From NCBI GenBank assembly GCA_000499405.2, contig HG738137.1:19368603-19432602 (forward strand): a stretch of 64,000 bases of DNA, given 5' to 3'. The translations under genes were made by a program, and so were the position numbers. This stretch comes from Onchocerca volvulus. Its lineage: Eukaryota > Nematoda > Chromadorea > Rhabditida > Onchocercidae. This document shows positions 14,025 through 25,729 of this stretch, piece after piece (within the stretch, counting starts at the first letter, position 1; each line of letters begins with the position of its first letter). The notes under the pieces were generated by a model. The model saw nothing but the letters and a program-made list of their open reading frames with translations, made no database searches and was not told the DNA's origin.

Positions 14025-14139
14025 TATAACTTTATATAGCAAAGTTATACTATACTTGGATTATGTTTACGATATATATATTTAGTTTTTTTAAAAATTG
14101 CTTCGTATATATATATATATATATATATAATCCAAGTAT
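14025..14139. repeat. Double fold-back element with (AT)n core
   Basis: Two nested or adjacent inverted repeats. A perfect 9-bp pair, TATAACTTT (14025-14033) and AAAGTTATA (14041-14049), sits next to a perfect 13-bp pair, ATACTTGGATTAT (14052-14064) and ATAATCCAAGTAT (14127-14139). The space between the second pair carries an (AT)n run. The arrangement resembles a small fold-back or MITE-type insertion. I could not identify target-site duplications. Confidence 0.6.
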
Positions 14140-14640
14140 GCTAAGTGAAAAAACTCAACGGATACGGTATAATTAGCAACGTCCAATTTCTATTTATTTT
14201 TTAAAGTGCAAATATTTCATCTGAAGCCATTTACTGTTTACCATCACATTTGGATATTGATCCCTCCTACTGATGGTTTTCTCATTTGGTGATCGTGATA
14301 TATTTTTAGATGTGAAGACTGTTCTATTGCAGAATTTCTTCGTGGCATGTATGTTTAATTTTTCATCATGGGACTTGAATGTTACAATTGAATTGGAGCC
14401 GAATTGGTGCTAATTATGAGAACTTTTTGTTATACATCATATCACACTGGCAAAAAGTCGCCAAAATAATTCTAGTTATTTGTTTTGTATTGATATATTC
14501 AGTTTTTCAATTTAATTTTAAATTTGATCACAATTTCAACTTTATTTTATTAACACCTAATAAAGTATGATATATGTCTTTGGCAGTTGAAGTTTTGTCA
14601 TCAGTTGTTAAGTAGAACCGATTTTTACTTTAGATAAAAA

Positions 14641-14672
14641 TATTATGTAAATTTAATTTAATTTACATAATA
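14641..14672. repeat. Perfect 13-bp inverted repeat
   Basis: TATTATGTAAATT (14641-14653) and its exact complement AATTTACATAATA (14660-14672) are separated by six bases. A third half-copy (TTATGTAAATTATA) follows near 14681. The repeat is AT-only and may be simple sequence or part of a fold-back repeat. Confidence 0.6.
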
Positions 14673-16971
14673 TAAAAATGTTATGTAAATTATATTAAAC
14701 CTTCTGATGCTTCTTTTCCATGACTCCTATTAAATGAAATCAAATGAAAATATTTAATTTATTTATAAAAATTAATAAACAATGAATTTTTTAAAATAAA
14801 TAATACATTTTGGAAAGCTTTTTTGAAAGCTTTTCGATTATGGTTTTTTTACAAAATGTGCTTATGTAAGAAAAAAGTCTGTTTCTTTCTTATAAACTGA
14901 GTCTAATCCTCCAGATCTATCTTGTTACACTGAGTAATTTCAGGAAAGGAATATTTCCTCACTTTCCACAATTTTTTTAATGAAATGTTTGTCCAACCTT
15001 CAAATACCTGAAAGAGAGCTTTTCTACGCAGTGTTTGGATTATTAGTTATTAGCCTGAATTCACAAACTTTTACTACGTATTTTTATACTTCACTATTCT
15101 GTCCATTCAAAAGCAAATGATTAATTAAATCTCCATTAATAAATAGCAACAAATAAATAACAATGAAATGTTTATGCACTGTTTGACAACTTCATTCTAC
15201 CATTTTTATTATTATTCGAATAAATAATAGAAAGCAAGTTCTGATTAGAAATAAAATTTTTCAAAACAATTGATTTTTAAATATATATGGAAATAGCCAG
15301 TGTGAAGAGTTTATATGGTTCATTGATTGTCCATTCTCATCTTTATGGTCATTTCCGCCTCTTTAAGTATGGATTTGTTCCATTCTTGTTCGCTACTTTG
15401 CTATGTGTCTATAATATATTGTTCAACAGAATTATCTGAAAAGATTTCATTCAAAGTCTTTAAGCCATTCCAAATAGTTTGTTAGTCCCTCACTGAACAT
15501 AAAAATCGATCAATTATTGTTATGTCTTTCCAAAATCATATATTTATAACTGCCAAACTTTGGAAACCCTTTGATTTTCTTTATTATCCCTCCTCCCCTT
15601 GCTCTCCTTTCCAGTCTCTGACTGTCAGAAGGAAACCTCATTAATATCATAGAACTTTCGAAGTTCCTTTTTTCTCCTTCCCTAAAAAACGAAATTCTGT
15701 TTAAAATTGATTTAACTTCACTGAAATTGCTATCTATTTCGTTAGATTATTTCAGAAAATGAAGAGAAAATAGAAAGTAAATTTCTGACTTGAAAGCTGT
15801 CAAAAAAATTATTTAAGCATTATTTTTATGTCAAAATTGTTTATTTTAATTGATTTTTAAAAAATTGGTTTCAATATAGAATATTGGAGCAGAAATTTAA
15901 CGATCGATAATGAATAAGCTTGGTCTTATTAATTTATGAAGGGAATAGTAAAGTAATCTTATTTTTTTTTTTAGATGATAATTCGAGAATTCTTTCCAAA
16001 ACGTTATCTTCCTATTTGTTGCGCAAAGTTGATTTAACACTTAATGTTCTTCCTTCATGCTAATCTATTTCTCACTTTGTTATCAAATCCGATTTGAATT
16101 TATCCTAGTTTATCTAAGGTTCTAATTTAGACTTTTTAAAAACATTAAAATTCCTTTGTGAAAAAGATATTGTAGACAAATTTCTTAGCTATCATAATTT
16201 CAAATAATTTCTTATAATTGAAATTATTAAGTGAAGAAAAAGTAAGTGCTATCCAAATGGTATCAGTGAGTGTTGTTGTCGATTTGTACTCAGATTTTAC
16301 AGATTCAGATGAAGTTTTTTCACAAGCCAAAAATTAATAAAAGCAGTCGTGCATATTATTAGATATAAAGAAGCATATGCGGAAACTGTTTTGACCATAT
16401 GTGTTGACAAAAAATGATATTTTTGACAGACACTATTTGTATGACCCGATCATAAATTTTATTATTCTGATTAGGTAGTACTTCAGAATACAAAAGATGA
16501 GGGAGGAGAAAGAGAAAGATGGAAATGGAGCAACAGAAATTTTAAAGAAATAATCAAAGATTTCTCTCATTCAATTAGAATGAAAATGTGTTCCGCATAT
16601 GTATAGTGAGGTAAATTACTGGAGTAATCTTTTCGCCATTTGAGCACATCTAAATTTGTATTTTTCACTGCAATCCACAGTTTTTGTTTTTTAGTAAATA
16701 TTGAACAATGTCAAAGTAAAAAATGGCTGCAAACGGATAACTTCTGCAGTGAAGAAAGAATGAATGCGATAAATGAGTACAACCTTCATATTTGCTATCA
16801 ATTTCATAGGAGTTATTTCAAGGTAACCAACTTTCACTTATTTAGAAGTGAGGAAGTTATTGAAAACAAAAGTAATTCAGTGCTACAATATTATTTTATT
16901 TAAGTCACAAGACCTCTTTTGCAATTACGTCACGCCACTACTATGAATTTCCACAGCATTTTCTTTACTTA
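14673..16971. other. No supported gene
   Basis: AT-rich, short frames only. Nothing recognisable on either strand. Confidence 0.5.
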
Positions 16972-17053
16972 CTAGCTATACTCGACCATGCAGAACATGG
17001 CCAATCAGCCAGTCGATATGGGTCACCAGCTTCGTGTGGCCGACTCCAACTAA
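16972..17053 (-). mobile_element. Helitron-like 3' terminus (candidate)
   Basis: Read on the minus strand, this GC-richer segment ends in CTAG (16975-16972) followed by T, after a 7-bp hairpin with one G-T wobble and a 5-base loop (GGCCATG / CATGGTC at 17002-16984) lying 8 bases before the CTAG. A hairpin close to a terminal CTRR next to a T is the hallmark of Helitron 3' ends. No replicase or helicase gene is visible, so this would be a fragment or a non-autonomous copy. Confidence 0.45.
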
Positions 17054-17230
17054 TCTATATAAGTAAAAATGTAAATGTTCGTTTGTTCAAAATCTTAAAT
17101 CTCCAAAAGTTCTTAAACACGCGCCTTATATATATTTGTTCCGAAAGTTCTTATTGCTTTGAAATTTTGACACAATCTTGCATTCGAATACACGCATGTT
17201 TTTACATACTTTTTAAGTTTGGACTTCACG
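17054..17230 (+). mobile_element. Helitron-like 5' segment, copy A
   Basis: Begins TCTATATAAGTAAAAATG after an A, matching the TC-start seen at Helitron 5' ends. About 75 bases are closely repeated at 47683 (copy B), with roughly eight mismatches. The later part (GCATTCGAATACACGC region) resembles the inverted copy C at 40430-40526. The frame at 17083-17385 that crosses it is probably not a host gene. Confidence 0.5.
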
Positions 17231-18610
17231 TCGTTCTGCTCGCATTTGAGCCATTTTTTGTCTTTTTAATAGCCGCATTTCTTCCGCCTCATGAGTGCGA
17301 CAAATCTAGTTTATCTCTTACGAGACATTATTTGGATGAACTAAAGCAGGTCGATTGCATTCGAATTGTCCTCAAAATTACTTGAAATATCCAAGCAAAT
17401 TGATCACTGGATTATTCTTTTCGTTGTCACTTGTAGAGAAAAATAGAATTCCTTGACTGTCGATTTCCTGTGTTGTTGTATAATTGTCGTTGTGTCGATG
17501 TAGAAACTTCGAATTGAACTGTTTATTGAATTGAAATTGTTGTCGAACTTGAATTGATTTTGCTTCAAAATCCGAACCTTTTAAATCTTTCGGACTCTTC
17601 TTTCTTTTCTGATCTCCAATATTCCACCTTATAATTGATTGATTTCACTTTGTTTGTCTGTTAATTGGAGCGTTTTGATGGGAAATATGCTTGTCTTTAC
17701 GGTGTTTTGGCGGGAAACATGTTTATCCTTACGGAGATGTTAAAAAAAATGGGCATATCTACATGGAAATGCGCATCTATTTAAATGCAGTGTTGTTTCA
17801 AGATTTCAAATCAACTTGAAACATTGTGTGGTAACAACACTTTCACACTTACATTTTTATTTCCATAGATTTATTTGATTGTTGGTTTTCTTATAAGCAA
17901 GACTGATTATTATCATGATTCGAGCAGCAAACTTAATTATAAATAAAATGTCGAAGAACAATTTGTAAAAGTCATTCATGTTATTGTCAGAGAGAATACT
18001 ATTTGAATTTATAGCATCAGAGAATTAAAGATTAATTGTTATGAATGCATAAATGAATAAATGGTGAGGTGCATTAACGAAGTATATCTTTGAGAAAACT
18101 TTTTCTTTAGAAGGAGCTATAGATCATGTGATTTTTCGGAATAGAATTGCAATGCTTGAAAACTATGAATTATGAGTGGTAGTTACGATACTAAGAAAAA
18201 CAAACATAAGATATAACCTCGTTTTACTATTCAATGGCTCTTTTTGTGATGTCCAGCTAAAATTATGATATTCGATAATCCATCCATCCTAAGGATCTCA
18301 CAGTCATAATATTACTGAAATTGTCTAAATCACAGAGAAAAATAATAATTTGATAGATATTTCCTCGTTCCTAATAATAGAATAAAAAAAATGCCTACTC
18401 CATAATTCATTTTAGTTTTATGTTAGATCAATTAATTTGGATTATTTAACACCGGTCTTTAGGAAATTTCGTGAAATCATTTTTATTAATTTGTTTAAAA
18501 ATCCATCATTATTTTAATAAGATGCAAAAATAATTTCATCATCTGAATACTGAAGGACTATATAATTTATTGTTGCTGTTTGTTGAATTAAGTTTATTGA
18601 ATTAAGATGC
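17231..18610. other. No supported gene
   Basis: Upstream region of the copine-like gene. A repeated motif (GGCGGGAAACATG / GATGGGAAATATG) occurs near 17680-17720, but no coding or RNA feature is seen. Confidence 0.45.
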
Positions 18611-18658
18611 AAAATCCAATCTTCAAGAACTTTCAAAAGTCTTTGAAGATTGGATTTT
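18611..18658 (+). repeat. Long hairpin upstream of the copine-like gene
   Basis: A perfect 16-bp stem (18611-18626 with 18643-18658; arm core AATCCAATCTTCAA) continues, after a G-T wobble and one mismatch, into a further 5-bp stem ACTTT/AAAGT around a CA loop. It lies 56 bases before the chosen ATG at 18715 and upstream of a candidate trans-splice acceptor at 18680-18681. It would be removed with the outron if that acceptor is used. It may be structural RNA, a small fold-back repeat or a regulatory hairpin. Confidence 0.65.
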
Positions 18659-18710
18659 TCAAAATTCGGATTAAATTTCAGAAAACATTCAACAAATTAT
18701 ATTGTTGCAA

Positions 18711-18725
18711 ATGGATGGCAGTTAA
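18711..18725 (+). promoter_or_regulatory. Overlapping upstream ORF (Met-Asp-Gly-Ser-stop)
   Basis: The first ATG after the candidate trans-splice acceptor (18681) is at 18711 and encodes only four residues before TAA. The main start ATG at 18715 lies inside it in another frame. Such an overlapping minimal ORF could lower or tune initiation at the main start. It matters only if the mRNA begins upstream of 18711. Confidence 0.4.
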
Positions 18726-21700
18726 AGGGTGCTTGAATGAAGATGATCAAGTTGCCAGTGGTTCTACATCTGGAAGCACAGAAAACGTGGAGACAACTGG
18801 TCGACGGGGTGAACTGATCGAATTTGTTAATCCAGTACCAGTCCGTTACAACTACGATGATGACGTTACTATTCGATTTGAATTGTAAGCTTTTTTAACC
18901 AATTCATAAAACTTTTGTTGAAAAAAAACAATGCAAATTTTAACAATAGTGAATTCACTTTCTGAAAAACACTATAATTGTTATATTGATCGGAATCTTG
19001 AGCATGATCATGTGTTGAAAGGTTTCGTATATACCTAGTCTCTCTTAAGCTTCAAAATGTATTGGAAATAAAGCAATTAATTACTGCATATTAGATGCAG
19101 AAAATATTGAATTTGTGAAGAGTGCAAGTTTAGAATACTATCCAAGAATCTGGTAATTTATATGATAATTTGCAAAGAATTCAATTCTAGAAAAATAGGG
19201 AGAAACAGAAAAAAAAAAGTCAGTCAAAAGTGTCTGTTTCTGTCAATTTCATGAAAAAGTGACGCATCGGACTGGAATTTAAGCAAGGAAATAAAGTTAA
19301 TAAGAAAAATAGAATAAATGACTTTCCAAATGATTTACTGAGAAATTTTCGAAATTATATTCTGAAGAATGTTAGATTACAGTGATGGTAGTTAACTAAA
19401 AATATCGGTAGTAAAAAAACTTTCTAGATATGTTTAAACTTCAAACTTGCGATATTTATTGCTTCATTTTCTCATTCTTTGACAAATTGTTTTACAATAT
19501 TTATAACTATTTTAATTTTTTCAACCTGCTGCAAATTTTGCAAAGTATTCAAAGAGTTCAAATTATACAAGTTTCATTTCAACAAGTAAAATTAAAGATT
19601 AGATAGAAATGAGATCAGAAACTCGGAATAAGACCACTTGCGATATATGCTGCAGAAATTTAAAAATATTTTGTAAATGAGAAGTTATGAGAATCACTTC
19701 AAAAAATGGAATTAAATTTGCTCAGTAGGAAATAAAAGGATTACTTCAAGCTTTGTAAAAAGAAAAAAAAAAAAACATAATCAATGAAATAATTGCAGCA
19801 ATATTGTAATCTTAATTTTCAATAGATCTTTAACAAATATGGTCTTACAGTCCATTTTTGAACTTAAATCCTAACATAAATGTGTTGCGATTCATCAGTA
19901 AATTCCTTATATTAATACTTGTGGTCTAAAAGTTATGAGTTAATTATTGGGTCATTCCAAACTATTAGTGCAAGATGCCATCATTATTATTATTCCAGTA
20001 GATAATTTGATTCAATTCCTCTTGCTTAAATTATTGGAAATGATACAATGATTCATTATGCTTTTTTTGATTTTTATGCTATTCAATTATTGCTGCAAAA
20101 AGCTAAAAGCTTAGCAAGAAAAGATTGCTTAACTTCTCTGCTTTTCAAAATTATTTTTATAACCATAACGAACTATTAATGAAGAACTGACTTCATTTAA
20201 ATTTACATCTCTCTTGTTCGCCAACACTCATATTATCAGGAAGTTGTGCATCTCATGTTTTTCATTTTTTCTATATCACTAGGCAACGATAATTACTTTT
20301 AGAATACAATTAAAATTTGAACTCTTTTCAAAAAATTAGCGCGTGATTCAAAGAAAAAGTCCTTTTTATGAATTTATTAACTCTTTTTCGACTAATGTGA
20401 ATTATCGTGATCTTCATTGTTTCTCTTTATCGAATAGCAATTATACGGAGGGAATTTCTGAAGTTTTAAGATTTAGCAAATCTTCTGAATACTGGCCGAC
20501 TATTGAACAAATATTCTTCGCAGGAATTCCATTTGATTTTGTTTGTACTCTTGAATTAATCTGAGTTGAAAATTGCATGCAATAAAAACGAAAATCTCGC
20601 AGTCCACTTTGAATTGTCTTTTCGGCACTTTTACAAATAGATTTTTGTATTCTGAAATGGCCTTTTGTTCTAGCTTAAGTATGCAGTACATGCTCTTTTT
20701 GCTTGTTGCTTATTTAAAAAGCAGCCAACTTTATATTTTGTGTCGAACATTTTCATATTTTCTAAATATTAATTTGCAATTTAAAGCAGTATTTTCTCCA
20801 ATTCAGTGGTTAAATGTCAGTGCCGTTTTAGTTTAGGCGATTTTTACACGTTGATTCCTTTCCATATGTGCCTTATCTTCGAATAGATGATCTCTTACTT
20901 CATATCAAGTTGCTTTGAAAATCTCCATGACATACTGCTGGAGAAATATATTGGAATGGTACTTCATTAGCAGTACAAATTATATAATCCATCAAACTGT
21001 GATAGTTAGCAATAATGCTAAATTTATTTATAGGAACTCCCTATATGAATTTTTATGGGATGAAGAAGTTCGTGGCTATCAGGTGAACTATATATTCAAA
21101 ATCATTTCACATTGTTTTCTTCTTCTGCAGGTTCTGTACTGAAAAACCAATGTCATCAACTAGTTCAGACTCTAGGAGAAATTCGGATATCATCGTACGT
21201 TTTCGTAGTTCTAGTGAAGTTTTGTCCTGGGATTCTGTTGATTCCCTGGAATGCGAGCTAAATGCTGTGGTACATCGGGGGCGATTATCGGACGAAGAAG
21301 ATGGAAAGATCCGAGAGGGGTCATCCGGGAAATTCATAGGTATTTCATTTTCATTATTTATTCTCAAATTGTTTACTGTATTTTAATTTACTCTTCACTA
21401 TATTTTCAAATTTAACGTTTTCAGAATAGGAAGAATAAATGAAATCCACCCATGTTTTCTCTTCAGAAAACTGATGCTTTCAGTTGTTATCACAGAAAAG
21501 TGATGCTTTCAGTCGTTATCATCATTATTTCCGATTGCTATTTCCAGCTTTTTTTTTTCATTAAATATTTAGTAATATCGGAACGATTATTAATCAGTCG
21601 TGCTTTTTCTGAAAAACAAATTCGCATGGAGGTTTCCATTTCACAGTTGGAAAAGCGGGGTAAAATAAAGTATACTGACCTAAAAGTTTATCTCGCTATT

Positions 21701-23976
21701 CACAGGTAAGCATTTCATAGAATACTTCTTTAATCTTCAGTCATGCTAGTTATTGGAATAGAAAATTATTTTTCTGAATTTTAATGATTTTTCCAATTAT
21801 TATATTATTAAAATTAATTTTACTTTTTCATCTGAACTGTTACTTTTTTTATTAATCCTCTAAATCACTTGTAGAAGCGATTGTGCTTTTATTCAAAAGA
21901 GATTTTCAAAATAGATTTTATCCTAAATGATTTCGCAATTCCTAGAAAAAATTTGAAAGAAGATTACATCATTGTTTATCGGTCTCCAAAAACGGTCGAA
22001 ATTACCTCAACAAGTCTACATAAATTTCCGGAAATCGTTATTCCATGTGAAAAGTTGTTCGGTAGTGTTGAGGGCAGGTGAGCGACCTTTTTTTTTTCCG
22101 TTTTAATTTATTTGAATTCAGTACCTGTTTTGTGATTAAATATATAGATATTTAGCAAACTACTATACATGCATCAGACTTTTCAATGATTGTATAACAA
22201 GATATTTCTGTCTCCCTTTTTACCTCAGAACCATTCATGGCCTTCCTTCACTGATCATATCCTAGATTTCGAAAGGTGGAGTGGTTCATCTAGTGTGATC
22301 TTATGATGCATCTGAATATCTTGCACATTCATGGAGTTCAGATTCATGGAATTTTCGCTGAATAAGAGTTCAGAATTCAGACTCTTATATTACTTAAATG
22401 AATGATTCATGAAATTAGCACATATATAAAGAAAAATCAAATAATAATATTCAGGGTCATTTATTTTACCCTCCGAAACGCTGCAAATGGTGATATCATC
22501 GGTGAGGCAGATGTTTTCTATTCAAATTTAGTTGCAGATGGTAAGGTGAATTTGAAGGTTAGTCAATTGAATGTAAAGAATGTTCTTGAAATTTGTTTTT
22601 CTATTTGAGAGAATGAGCATTTTCTTTTGAATTTCTACAAGCCGAAGTTTCTTCTAAATTTACATCGACGAAGTATCCTCCAAAGGCATATCATTTGCTT
22701 TATACTACCAAGTTTTAGTCGATTTTGGTGAGATTTGCATAGCAATATTGTCGATATTATTGATTTAGCCATTTGAAAATCTTTCGTGCAAATGAAGAGA
22801 TTTTAAAAAGAAATGAATTGAAATATTAATAGCATGAAAGCGTTCAGATAAGAAGAGCTGAGAGAAGTTTATATCGGATTAGAAACAAAAGAAAGAATTT
22901 CCACTTTGAATCGATTCTTTCTTAATTTAATTTTTTTATTCTTATCATTTCTATTGTTTGTTTCTCTTCTGCAGCTATTTCTTGTTTTTTTTCCCCCTCC
23001 TCCCCCCTCCACTATGCTCTCTCGTCTCTGCAAAATATATTGAAATATTTCAGTTTTTTCGAAGTTCATATTTTTTTTACACGAAATATCGATTTCTGCA
23101 AACGTTTCCACTTAGTATTTAGCTAATTCTTTATCTTTCAAGTATATGTAAATTCGCTGTTAATTGAATCTATAAAGATTCCACGCATTACAGTTGCGAT
23201 CTCGTGATGTCAACAGCAGTGCATTATTTGGCGTGTCAAAGTGCTCATTTCATCCAGTTGGAGTACTACACATCAATTTTTACGTGGATAGCAACGTCAT
23301 GAGTTGTCCATCTCGTAGTGGCGCTGAGTGTCGCCACCGATCCTCGATAGAACTCTCATCGTCACTAAGTTTCACTGAGGATCGATGTCAACATTTCATT
23401 AAAAATGTAGTCGGCCAGAAGCTGGGATTCATCCGGCCTACCAGCAATGTTATGTTAGCTAGTGGGTATGTAAAAACTTCAAGACTTAAGTTCAAGCTTT
23501 TAAAAGTTCAGTTTGCAAATTTTTTTTCAAATGACTGAATGAATTTTTAAGATTCCTAGTGTAATTAGTATATCAGTTAAAATTTTTAATATTTCTAGTA
23601 TATCAATTTTTTCCAGTATATCAAGTAGTAAAATACCGGAGAAAAATCGTTAAAAGATGTTTCTCCAATATTTTTCCTTATCAGTAACAAAATTGATTTG
23701 AATTGAAGATTTAAATTTTCACTTGAAGTTTTGATATAGAGACGTTCTAGAAGACTTTTCAAATCATTAAAATTTATAAAATTTATCGCCAAGTTTTAAT
23801 TACTGAACCAATTGTTAAATTTTTAGTCAAGTACTTTGATTTGCAGCCGAACGCAAGCATATTTGGTATCGTTACTGGCACCAACAATTGAGGTACGATT
23901 AAGACAACAGTCGATTCAACTTGCCGACCCTTTAACTGACAATAATTTTCATAAATGTTTCTCAAGCGATTCTTAG
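18715..23976 (+). CDS. Copine-like C2-segment protein, 382 aa, seven exons
   Basis: Exons: 18715-18884, 21131-21339, 21573-21705, 21946-22077, 22455-22557, 23194-23465, 23847-23976 (TAG stop). All junctions keep phase and use GT...AG. Residues 1-125 are Ser/Glu/Asp-rich. About residues 127-240 resemble the second C2 domain of copines: RKNLKEDYIIVYRSPK matches the DPFLVIYRS strand, EIVIPCEKLFG the following IPxxxLxxG strand, and NGDIIGEADVFYSNL the DxIGEF strand. The Asp of the canonical calcium-binding DP pair is kept but the pair reads DY, so calcium binding may be weak or lost. No von Willebrand A domain follows, unlike true copines. The C-terminal 140 residues are Ser/Cys-rich and unrecognised. 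Start chosen because the acceptor TTAAATTTCAG at 18681 and an ATG fit; an in-frame start at 18607 would run through the upstream hairpin. The gene model is good; family assignment is tentative. Confidence 0.7.
18885..21130 (+). other. Large first intron of the copine-like gene
   Basis: A 2.2-kb intron between donor GTAAGC (18885) and acceptor TTCTTCTGCAG (21130). Frames at 20343-20564 and 20573-20836 are open but Phe/Ser/Leu-rich, and lack splice sites that would join the flanking exons in phase, so I read them as intronic. Alternative or hidden exons cannot be excluded. Confidence 0.5.
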
Positions 23977-25729
23977 AAGATATGTAAAAAAAAATAAAAT
24001 AAAATAAATCCGCAAGAATTACTAAAGATCGCAAAGAATATTTAGTCATTTTAAAGAGAATAATCCACTCAATTTCTATGTTATCATTAAAAAATGTTTA
24101 TTTCCATCCATCAAATGACGCATAAAAGGATGCAAAAAAACTAAAAATAAAGCATGTATAATATGAATAATGCATATTCCAATTATCGCGAATAATCGAA
24201 TATTCTTATATTGGTACCATGATATTATCAATTTGTATTTGTTAATCCTAGCCTTTTTCTTTTTAATTCAGCACTACCTTATTGGCTATCATTTTGACGA
24301 GAACAACGCGCTATTAAACATCTATTTACTCGTTGTTCAGTAAATCTTATCATTTATGGGTAGTGTGATGTTTAATTTATGATAATATCGAACATCCAGC
24401 AAACAGACTTGAGTTTTACATATTGCTTATTTATTTTGTTCGGTATTATATTTAACGAGTTGGACATCTCAACAACGAAATGGCAGAGACATCGGACTTT
24501 GTTTTATTTTATTATTAAATTTGTATTTGAAAAGAAGATGTATTGTTGCTTTTTGATCTTCAGTACTGATTAGTGATGACCAGTAATCTAGGAAACTAAT
24601 AGCTATGATACTACTGACATTTGAAAGTCAGAATGATCGTAATTTTTTGAAAGCATTCTGAGTAATATGTGTAATCAGAAGAAGTTGATGCGTAATAAAT
24701 TTCTAAAGTTTAAAATTTTTATGAAATTTTATAAATTCTCTGGGTGATGATGATTAAGTTGAAAAAAAAAATAATTATGACAAGAGATTAAGAGAATTTG
24801 TTCATTCAATGCTCTCGATTTTCCTAGTGAAATAGATGTGAATTTTTAAACCGTAGAATTGCCAACTACATACCGCATGCCATTTTATATGTTGGTGATT
24901 AGCATTGGTCATGAAATAATTTGCTTAGGAAAAAAATTGATCAATTTTCAGGGATAAATTCTGAATTTTTAACATTTTATTTTTGAAAAAAAGTGTTGGG
25001 AATTCAGTAATTTATTTTCAAATCAAGAAAATGAGCGCAAGCATTGAAAGAGATGACTGACACCAATTTTTGTAAAAACATCAGAATAACATAATTATTG
25101 GCACTATTGCAGTGATATTCAGGCGCATATGATCCGCCGAAATTATAGTCTGCAAAATAAATTGTGCTAAAGTATAATAGTCAAGAAATTAATACAAAAT
25201 GATCGAGAACATTTCCTGACAAATTAATTATGTTTGTTAAATTTTCTTCAAAAATCATTTGTTGCTATTATTCGTTCTCGAAATCTTCCAATCAAAAGTT
25301 AGTGTGCCAACTTGTTTCCTTTATCATGACTTGAAAATTTCAAAAAAACTTCTCAATTTCATTCTACTTTACAATCTATTCTAGTTTATCGAAGTTAGTG
25401 ACGAGTTAATAATAATGTCGATATTAATTATAGATGTTATTAGAATAATAATGAAATTATTAACGCTTTAATCTTTAATTATTTCTTCAGCAAAAATTAT
25501 AATTATCATTCCTTCATCAATGTTACTCTGTGAACGTACAATGAAATTATTAGCAAATCAAAATAAAGTGAAACTCTAGTAAATAGTAAATATTAGAGTG
25601 ATTAAATCAAAAGAAAAGTTAATTAGTTCAAGAATTAGTCAAAAAAAAAGTTGATTGATTTAAGAATTAATCAAAAGAAGCTTCGCAAGGCGGAAGTGGT
25701 CTCTGCAAATATTGTCACAGCACATCCAT
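23977..25729. other. Convergent intergenic region
   Basis: Lies between the 3' ends of the plus-strand copine-like gene and the minus-strand ShK gene. AT-rich; nothing else recognised. Confidence 0.5.

Noticed and set aside
21107..21367. Minus-strand 86-codon frame opposite the copine-like exon 2
   Set aside because: It is antisense to an exon that fits both flanking exons in phase, and has no splice support of its own.
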